This document shows positions 13,989-19,848 of a stretch of DNA of 19,848 nucleotides, piece after piece. Below the pieces are notes generated by a model. It was not told where the DNA came from and made no database searches. It saw only the letters and a list, made by a program, of their open reading frames with translations. Location of the stretch: assembly GCA_903898725.1 (NCBI GenBank), contig CAIUGQ010000079.1, forward strand, positions 1 to 19,848, given 5' to 3'. Source of the DNA: an uncultured Burkholderiales bacterium. Its GTDB lineage: Bacteria > Pseudomonadota > Gammaproteobacteria > Burkholderiales > Burkholderiaceae_E. Made by a program: the position numbers and the translations under genes. Position 1 is the stretch's first letter. Every line of letters starts with the position of its first letter.

Positions 13989-15704
13989 ATGCGCAGGCCC
14001 GGCCCCCGCACCGTTCTCGTCGCGCTGCAGGCGGCGTGCGCACTCGTCGTGGCGCTCGCCGTGGTGGGGGCGGTGCGCGGCTTCACGCCCGTCCCGTGGT
14101 GGGACATGTGGGACGGCTACATCGAGTTCTACCTGCGCGTGCGCGGCGGCGAGACGAGCGCCTGGTGGGGCCAGCACAACGAGCACCGGCTGCTGCTGTC
14201 GCGGCTGCTGTTCTGGCCCGACATCGCCTGGTTCGGCGGCCGCGGCGTGCTGCCGATCGTCGCCAACTATGCGGTCGTCGCGGGCGTGGCCGCCGCGTTC
14301 TGGCACGCGCTGCGCGAGACCGCGGGCAACGCCCGCTCCACCGACGTGCTCGGCCTGGTCGGCGCGGTCGGCACCGCGTGGCTCTTCCTGTGGATCCAGG
14401 AATTCAACTTCGCGGGCGCCTTCCAGATCCAGTTCTTCCTCGCCTACGCGGTCCCGCTGTGGGCGCTGCTCGCGCTGCACCGCTCGACGCTGGCCGGCGG
14501 GTCCGCCGTCTGGTTCGGCGTGGCCTGCCTGCTGGGCGCCGCTTCGTGGGGGACGATGGCCAACGGCATCCTGATCGGGCCGCTGCTGGTGCTGCACGCA
14601 CTCGTCACGCGACAGTCGCGCCTGCGCATCGCGGTGCTGGCTCTGCTCGCGGCGCTCGTGATCGGCACCTACCTGCATGGCTACGTGCCGGGCCCCAACC
14701 AGACCTCGACGACCGCGGCGCTGCTCGCGCAGCCCGGCCGGGCGATCGCCTACGTCGTGCTGTACCTCGGCGGACCGTTCTTCCATCTGTTCGGCCGCTC
14801 GGGCCTCGGCCGCCTGATCGCTTCGCTGGCCGGGCTCCTGCTGCTCGCCGGCTCGGCGCGCGTCGCCTGGATGCTGCTGACCCGGCGACCGACGGATTCC
14901 CTGCGGACCGCGCTGCTGATGTTCGTCGCCTTCGTGGTGGGCACGGCGGTCGTGACCGCGGCGGGTCGCCTGGAGTACGGGCTGTCGCAGGCGCTCTCCG
15001 AGCGCTACGCGACGCCGGCGCTGATGGCGTGGTTCGCGCTCGCCATCCTCTACACGCCCGCGCTGCTCGCCTCGCGGCGGGCGGGTGCGGTGAAGCGGCT
15101 CGCCTGGCCGGCGGCGGCGCTGGTGCTGCTGATGCTGTCGTTCCAGGTCCGCGCGCTGATCCGGCCGCACGAGATGCTGATCGAGCGCGCGACCGGCGCG
15201 CTGGCGCTGGCGATGGGCGTGCGCGACCCGATCTATGTCGGCACGGTCTACCCGGACGTCGACCGGGCGCTCGCGCTCGCGCGGCGCGCGGCGGACGCCC
15301 GGCTGTCGGTGTTCGCCGACGCCCCGCTCGCGGGGCTGCCGGCGCGGATCGGCCAGGTCTCGGACACGCCGGAGGGCCGCCGGTGCGTCGGCACGATCGA
15401 TCCGGTCGAACGGATCGACGGCGCCGAGGCCTGGGTGCGCGTCACCGGATGGGCCTTCGACGAGGCCGGCGGCCGGGCGCCCGAGTTCGTCGAGCTGCTC
15501 GATGCCGACCGGCGCGTCGTCGGTGTCGCGATGGTCGGCAAGCGCCGTGCCGATGCGCGGACCCGCCTCGGGCGCGTGGCGCGCGACGCCGGGTTCCGCG
15601 GCTACCTGCTCGCCGACCGCGCGGCGGGCGCACTCACGGTCGTCGCCCCCGGACTCGGCTGCCGGCTCGAGCCGCAGGTGCCGCCGACGGCGCAGGCCCG
15701 ATGA
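13989..15704 (+). CDS. GT-C-like membrane glycosyltransferase candidate, copy A
   Basis: 571 residues. After the first helix (about 10-30) the first external loop opens with WWDMWDGY (D39, D42) and continues with GQHNEHR (Q62-R67). About ten more hydrophobic segments follow to about residue 400. A periplasmic C-terminal part holds a compact domain (about 465-562) that begins with C466, contains GWAFD (487-491) and AGFRGYL, and ends with GLGCRLE (C558). Two aspartates in the first periplasmic loop followed by a polar conserved loop fit a GT-C enzyme that takes its sugar from a polyprenyl phosphate. Because it starts four bases after the DprE2 homologue, polyprenylphosphoryl-arabinose is the likely donor and an arabinofuranosyl transfer to exported polysaccharide the likely reaction. 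This is inference; no activity motif unique to arabinosyltransferases is recognised. The next gene is a clear paralogue and overlaps it by four bases. The ATG has no strong ribosome-binding site. Confidence 0.85.
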   Translation: MRRPGPRTVLVALQAACALVVALAVVGAVRGFTPVPWWDMWDGYIEFYLRVRGGETSAWWGQHNEHRLLLSRLLFWPDIAWFGGRGVLPIVANYAVVAGVAAAFWHALRETAGNARSTDVLGLVGAVGTAWLFLWIQEFNFAGAFQIQFFLAYAVPLWALLALHRSTLAGGSAVWFGVACLLGAASWGTMANGILIGPLLVLHALVTRQSRLRIAVLALLAALVIGTYLHGYVPGPNQTSTTAALLAQPGRAIAYVVLYLGGPFFHLFGRSGLGRLIASLAGLLLLAGSARVAWMLLTRRPTDSLRTALLMFVAFVVGTAVVTAAGRLEYGLSQALSERYATPALMAWFALAILYTPALLASRRAGAVKRLAWPAAALVLLMLSFQVRALIRPHEMLIERATGALALAMGVRDPIYVGTVYPDVDRALALARRAADARLSVFADAPLAGLPARIGQVSDTPEGRRCVGTIDPVERIDGAEAWVRVTGWAFDEAGGRAPEFVELLDADRRVVGVAMVGKRRADARTRLGRVARDAGFRGYLLADRAAGALTVVAPGLGCRLEPQVPPTAQAR

Positions 15705-17479
15705 GCTTGGGGCCGCGCTCGCCGGGCGGGGCTGCCGTGGGCACGGTGCACGGCGCCCCCGGCGGGCTGCCGCGGCTGCTGCGCGCCGGCCTCGCGGCCG
15801 CCTTCATCGTCGCCGCGCTGTTCGTCGCGGCCGCATCGGTGATCGGCACGGTACGGCTGCACGCCGCGATCCCGTTCTGGGACGCCTGGGACGGCATCGT
15901 CGACTTCTACCTGCGGGTGCGCGACGGCGACGGCAGCGCCTGGTGGGCGCAGCACAACGAGCATCGCGTCGGCATCTCGCGGCTCTTCTTCTGGGCCGAC
16001 CTGCGCTGGTTCGGCGGCGGCGGCGTGCTGCCGATCACGCTGAACTTCGCCCAGGTCGCGCTGACGGCCTGGCTGTTCTGGCGGATGCTGCGCGAGCAGA
16101 CCGGCACCCCGCGCGCGACGCCCGCCGAATGGGTGCTCGGGTCGACGCTGGCCGCCTGGCTGTCGCTGTGGGTCCAGCAGGAGAACCTGACCTCGCCGTT
16201 CCAGGTCCAGTTCATCCTCACCTTCGTGCTGCCGCTCGCGGCGCTGTACGCGCTGCATCGGGCCGCTGCGGTGCCCGGCGCCCGCGGGCGGTTCGCGCTC
16301 GCCTGCGGCCTCGGCGCGGCCAGCCTCGGCACCATGGCCAACGGCATCCTCGCACTGCCCGCGATGACCGCGCATGCGCTGCTGACGCGCCAGAACGCGC
16401 GTCGCGTCATGGTGCTGGCGGTGCTCTCGGTCGCGGTCGCCGCGATCTACCTGCACGGCTACCAGCGCCCGCCCGCGCAGGGCTCTATGCTCTCGGCGAT
16501 GCGCGACTCGCCGCTCGGGCTGGTGCGCTACGTGCTGCTCTACCTCGGCGGCCCGTTCTACCACCTCGCCGGCCGACCCGCGATCGGACTGCCGCTCGCC
16601 TACGTCGCCGGCGGCGTGTTCGTCGTCGCGACGCTGGGCGCGACGCTCGCGGCGCTGCGTGCCGGCGGCGCCGGACGCACGGCCTCGCTGCGCTGGGCGC
16701 TGCTCGCCTTCATCGGGTACGTGGGCGCGACCGCGGTGGTCACCGCCGGCGGGCGTCTGCTGCTCGGCGTCGAGCAGGCGCTGGCGTGGCGCTACGCCAC
16801 CCCGGCGCTGATGGCCTGGGCGGCGCTGATCGTGCTGCTCGTCCCGCCCCGACTGGCACGGGCGGGCGGGCGCCTGCGGCCTGCGCTCGTGCTGCCGTGC
16901 GCGCTCGCGATGGCGGTGATGGTCTGGGCCCAGGCGCCGGTGCTGCGGGTGCCGCGCGAGGGCGCCGCCATGCGCTCGATCGGCGCGCTCGCCATCGCCC
17001 TCGACGTGCGCGATCCGAAGTCCCTCGGCCTGCTCTACCCGGATCCGGTGCGGGTGCTGGCGCTCGGGCGCCGCCTCGTCGACGCCGAACTGTCGGTGTT
17101 CGGCGCCGAGCCGTTCACCGGGATGCGGCGACGTCTCGGCCAGACCGCCGCCCCCGCCCCCGCCCGCGTCTGCATCGGCGTCGTGGATGCGGCCGAACGG
17201 ATCGACGGCGAACCCCGATTCGTCCGGGTCGGCGGCTGGATCTTCGATGCCCGGGACGGCGTCCTGCCACGATCGGTCGACCTCGCCGGCGGCGAGGGAC
17301 GGGTGCTCGGTCAGGCCCTCACCGGACTGCGGCGCGCCGAGGCCGAGGCGCAGGCAGGGCGGCCTGCCCGCTATGCGGGCTTCCAGGGGTACCTGCCGAT
17401 CGGGCAGGTGGGCGAGGTGGTGGTGCTCAGCGCGCCGGGCCTGGCCTGCCGTCTCGAGGCGCGGATCGTCCTGCGCTGA
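15701..17479 (+). CDS. GT-C-like membrane glycosyltransferase candidate, copy B
   Basis: 592 residues; the ATG overlaps the stop of copy A (ATGA). It repeats the plan of copy A throughout: the first external loop has FWDAWDG (W60, D61, D64), DFYLRVRDGDGSAWW and QHNEHR (84-89), then similar helices including LYLGGPFYHLAGR, ERYATPALMAW-like WRYATPALMAW, and the C-terminal domain from C491 through GWIFD (512-516) and AGFQGYLP to GLACRLE (C583). The N-terminus has about 20 extra residues before the first helix. Conserved blocks dispersed over the whole length show an old tandem duplication. Two copies with the same catalytic loop but different external loops suggest two linkages or two acceptors for the same donor. 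Function as an arabinofuranosyltransferase is inferred from the operon, not shown. The start is fixed by the overlap, though the ribosome-binding site is weak. Confidence 0.85.
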   Translation: MSLGPRSPGGAAVGTVHGAPGGLPRLLRAGLAAAFIVAALFVAAASVIGTVRLHAAIPFWDAWDGIVDFYLRVRDGDGSAWWAQHNEHRVGISRLFFWADLRWFGGGGVLPITLNFAQVALTAWLFWRMLREQTGTPRATPAEWVLGSTLAAWLSLWVQQENLTSPFQVQFILTFVLPLAALYALHRAAAVPGARGRFALACGLGAASLGTMANGILALPAMTAHALLTRQNARRVMVLAVLSVAVAAIYLHGYQRPPAQGSMLSAMRDSPLGLVRYVLLYLGGPFYHLAGRPAIGLPLAYVAGGVFVVATLGATLAALRAGGAGRTASLRWALLAFIGYVGATAVVTAGGRLLLGVEQALAWRYATPALMAWAALIVLLVPPRLARAGGRLRPALVLPCALAMAVMVWAQAPVLRVPREGAAMRSIGALAIALDVRDPKSLGLLYPDPVRVLALGRRLVDAELSVFGAEPFTGMRRRLGQTAAPAPARVCIGVVDAAERIDGEPRFVRVGGWIFDARDGVLPRSVDLAGGEGRVLGQALTGLRRAEAEAQAGRPARYAGFQGYLPIGQVGEVVVLSAPGLACRLEARIVLR

Positions 17480-17505
17480 AGGCCGCCGGGTCCGCGGTCG
17501 GGCAA

Positions 17506-17525
17506 CGCGCGATGACCGCCGCGCG
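17506..17525. terminator. GC hairpin between convergent genes
   Basis: CGCGCG (17506-17511) and CGCGCG (17520-17525) can pair around an 8-base loop in the 48-base gap between copy B and the opposing membrane-protein gene. No T-run is present. Simple CG repeats arise easily in this DNA, so the support is weak apart from the position. Confidence 0.25.
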
Positions 17526-17527
17526 GC

Positions 17528-19848
17528 TCAGCGCCCGCGCACGAGCAGCGCCGGCCCGAACATCGGGCAGACCGAGAGGCCGCCGTCCGCATCCCTGAAG
17601 GCGACCCCGACCCGGTAGCGGCCCGGGGTCGTGCCGATGTCGAAGGCCGCGGTGAATCCGCTGCGCGCCAGGGCGGGTCGGCCGAAGTGCGCGGCGACGT
17701 CCGGTCGCTCGAGCGTGCGCGTCGTGAAGAAGCGGCGCCCGCCCTGCGCATCCTGCAGCACGGCGAGCACCGCCTGCGCGGCGATGCCGTCCGCGCCCGA
17801 CGGCGCGGCCCAGCCGGTGAGCGAGACCAGCGCCCGCGTCGACACCTCGCCCGCGGGCTGCTGCACGCCGTTGAAGGCGTCCAGACTCGCATCGCAGCGC
17901 GCGGCGGGCCGGACCGTCACGTCGGGCGCGCCCGGCAGCTCCCGGTCGGGTGCGAGCAGCGCGCGCGCCGTCGGCGAGGGCGTGGGCACGATCGGCTCGA
18001 ACGCGACGCCCACACGCTGCACCCAGCCGCGCTCGGTCCAGCCGGCCGTGCGCACCGTCATCGCGACCACGCGCCGTCCCGGCAGGTGGTCCGCATCGCC
18101 CCAGAGCGCGGCGAAGTCGGCGGTCGCCGCGACGTGAGGCGACAGCACGAAACCGCCGGCGGCCATGCCGGAGACGATCCGGTGCCGGACGGTGGTGCCG
18201 TTCTCGAGGGCGAGCTCGAGCTCGAGCCGCGATGGCTTGAAGAGCAGACCGAGCAGGGTGCCGACGACGCTCGGGCGGATGTCGAGCCGCACGAACACCG
18301 GCCCCTCGGACGGCGGCACCGCGATGCGCTCGCCCAGGCCGTGCGCGGTCCAGGCGGGCGGGGCAGGGTCCGCCGGCGCGCTCCGGGCGGTCCGCCGCCG
18401 CAGCAGCACGGTGTCCGGGGCGAGCGCCACCGGCTCGTAGTCGCGCAGCAGCACCGGCCAGCTCGCACCATCCTCCAGCGCGGGCAGCCGGTCGTCGATC
18501 GGCTCGATGCGGAAGACGATGTTGTCGGGCGCGCGCTCGCCGAGCAGGTGGGCCCGGTTGCGCGCCAGCAGCGACGGCGTGTAGGCGACATAGCTCTGCA
18601 GCACCGGCCGCGGACGCCATGCGTTGCCCGAGGCGATGAGGTGCGCCTGGTCGAACGAGTAGATGTCGGCGGTGCCACTCATCATCGGCAGTCGCGCCTC
18701 GGTGCGCAGTCGGGCCATCGCCGCGTCGAACGCCTGCGCCGGGCCCTGCGGGCCGAGGCTGCGGGCCTGCAGCCCCTCCCAGGAGGTCCGGTAGACGGCC
18801 GCCGCATGACGCACCGCCGCCTGCGCCACGTCCTCGACGTAGCGCCCCTCGATGAAGGTGAAGGCGGCCAGCACCGCGACGAAGGCGGGCAGCGCGCGGC
18901 GCGCGCCGAGCAGCAGGCCGCACAGCAGCGCCGCGACGAGCAGCGCCTGGCTGCCGATCAGCGCATGGGCATCGTGCCGCACGAACGCGCTCTTGAACGA
19001 CACGAACAGGAACGCGGCGAGCACCAGCGTCGCCAGCAGCCGCGAGCCGATCCGCCCGGGTGCGCGCGGCAGCAGCAGCCCCGTCAGCACCAGCGCCGCG
19101 GCGGCGAGGAAGGCCGCGATCTCGTCGCCGGGGCCGTCGAGCGCCATCGCCTCGGTATAGCCCGACATGACCGGTCCGAGGCCCGCGAGGTAGGGGCCGA
19201 GGTTCGCCAGCGGCTGCCCCGCGGCCAGCCAGGCGCCGACCGCGGTGAGGGCGATCGAGGCGGGCACGACGGCGGCCCGGCTCCACCGGCCGTCGAGGAC
19301 GAGGCGCAGCACCGCCAGCCCCGCGGCGACCGCGCACGGCACGATCAGCGAGCCCTTCGAGAGCGGCAGCAGCCCGAGCGGCGCGAACAGCAGGGCGAGC
19401 AGCAGGGCCGACGGGCCGGTGTCGCGCGCGCCGTCGTCGCGCGGGTCGAGCACGACCAGCGCCGCGATCAGCGGGATCGCGAACATCAGGACGTCGCGCG
19501 AGGGCACGGCGAGCACCAGCGTCAGCGCGAACGCGAGCGGCCAGCCGGCGCCCCGGCCCTCGGTCAGGCGCGCGATGCCGACGCACAGTCCGAGCGCGAG
19601 CCCGGCGCTCGCGAGCAGCATCGCGGTGTCGGTCGCCGGGTGATAGGCGCGCGTGAACACCGACGCATAGGGGCCGAAGGTGAGCACCAGGTCGCGGCCG
19701 AAGGCCAGTCCGCGCGCGACGGCCTCGTTCATCGCAAGCACCCACGACGGATCGAGGCCGGCGCTCGGCTGCACCGGATCGAGCGGGATCAGCACGCACG
19801 CGACGGTGACGATCAGGACCGCGAGCCAGGCGGCGCGGAGCCGGGAGC
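17528..19848 (-). CDS. large membrane protein with periplasmic C-terminal domain, 5' partial
   Basis: The frame is open to the right edge. Beyond a possible GTG at 19795 it still encodes RAAWLAVLIVTVACVLIPL, a good first membrane helix, so the true start lies outside and about 772 residues are inside the window. After that helix come DPSWVLAMNEAVARGLAFG and LTFGPYASVF, a pattern of a family of uncharacterised bacterial membrane proteins, then about nine more helices with SKGS and FKSAFVRHD between them. Roughly the last 420 residues are hydrophilic and probably periplasmic. The final 122 residues run from a cysteine (codon 17894-17896) through SLTGWA and LERPDVAAHFG to SVCPM, resembling the C-terminal domains of copies A and B. 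A glycosyltransferase or other envelope-glycan role is likely from this and the location, but the biochemical function is not recognised. It converges on copy B. Confidence 0.8.
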   Translation of the reverse strand, partial: SRLRAAWLAVLIVTVACVLIPLDPVQPSAGLDPSWVLAMNEAVARGLAFGRDLVLTFGPYASVFTRAYHPATDTAMLLASAGLALGLCVGIARLTEGRGAGWPLAFALTLVLAVPSRDVLMFAIPLIAALVVLDPRDDGARDTGPSALLLALLFAPLGLLPLSKGSLIVPCAVAAGLAVLRLVLDGRWSRAAVVPASIALTAVGAWLAAGQPLANLGPYLAGLGPVMSGYTEAMALDGPGDEIAAFLAAAALVLTGLLLPRAPGRIGSRLLATLVLAAFLFVSFKSAFVRHDAHALIGSQALLVAALLCGLLLGARRALPAFVAVLAAFTFIEGRYVEDVAQAAVRHAAAVYRTSWEGLQARSLGPQGPAQAFDAAMARLRTEARLPMMSGTADIYSFDQAHLIASGNAWRPRPVLQSYVAYTPSLLARNRAHLLGERAPDNIVFRIEPIDDRLPALEDGASWPVLLRDYEPVALAPDTVLLRRRTARSAPADPAPPAWTAHGLGERIAVPPSEGPVFVRLDIRPSVVGTLLGLLFKPSRLELELALENGTTVRHRIVSGMAAGGFVLSPHVAATADFAALWGDADHLPGRRVVAMTVRTAGWTERGWVQRVGVAFEPIVPTPSPTARALLAPDRELPGAPDVTVRPAARCDASLDAFNGVQQPAGEVSTRALVSLTGWAAPSGADGIAAQAVLAVLQDAQGGRRFFTTRTLERPDVAAHFGRPALARSGFTAAFDIGTTPGRYRVGVAFRDADGGLSVCPMFGPALLVRGR

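Noticed and set aside
19793..19795. GTG at 19795 as the start of the right-edge membrane protein
   Set aside because: The frame stays open to the window end and encodes a convincing first membrane helix upstream of this codon, so the gene is better treated as truncated by the window.
1..19848. CRISPR arrays, tRNA/rRNA genes, insertion sequences, integrases or attachment sites
   Set aside because: Reading both strands showed no regularly spaced repeats, cloverleaf-like segments, transposase motifs or terminal repeats. Gene content is uniform in base composition, with no clear sign of a recently acquired segment.

Overview
The window is a very GC-rich stretch (G or C at almost every third codon position) of a Gram-negative chromosome, most likely a proteobacterium. 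A Burkholderiales-like betaproteobacterium is a reasonable guess but is not proven by the sequence. It lies inside a surface-polysaccharide (O-antigen type) locus: an ABC-type O-polysaccharide exporter (Wzm/Wzt), several GT2 glycosyltransferases, a nucleotide-sugar epimerase, and many polytopic membrane proteins of GT-C glycosyltransferase character. No tRNA, rRNA, insertion sequence, phage gene or CRISPR array was seen, and genes cover almost every base.

Layout, left to right. (1) 1-795 (+): C-terminal part of a UDP-hexose epimerase/dehydratase cut by the window edge. (2) 823-1869 (-): a rhamnosyltransferase-like GT2 enzyme, convergent with the epimerase. (3) 2118-7316 (+): an overlapping operon of wzm, wzt with a C-terminal carbohydrate-binding domain, and a 1004-residue fusion of an O-methyltransferase, a coiled coil and two GT2 domains. 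(4) 7335-10318 (-): two membrane proteins that share a W-x-E-D-G motif in the first external loop. (5) 10480-17479 (+): a tight operon of a HAD phosphatase-UbiA prenyltransferase fusion, a DprE1 homologue, a DprE2 homologue and two tandem paralogous GT-C-like membrane proteins. (6) 17528-19848 (-): a large membrane protein whose N-terminus lies beyond the right edge.

The main interest is the pairing of two systems. One is an ABC-dependent O-polysaccharide export module, in which the chain end is probably methylated by a multi-domain enzyme and read by Wzt. The other is the complete enzyme set known from mycobacteria for making polyprenyl-phosphoryl-D-arabinofuranose from PRPP (UbiA-type phosphoribosyltransferase, phosphatase, DprE1 oxidase, DprE2 reductase). 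Immediately downstream, coupled to it, are GT-C-like proteins with the architecture expected of periplasmic glycosyltransferases that use polyprenyl-phosphate sugars. The inferred model is a polysaccharide made in the cytoplasm, exported by Wzm/Wzt and decorated in the periplasm with D-arabinofuranose (or a related pentofuranose). Three of the membrane proteins, from two different strands, end in a similar roughly 100-120 residue extracytoplasmic domain bounded by a cysteine pair, which may bind glycan or the acceptor. Enzyme families are well supported. The arabinose-on-O-antigen conclusion is inference.
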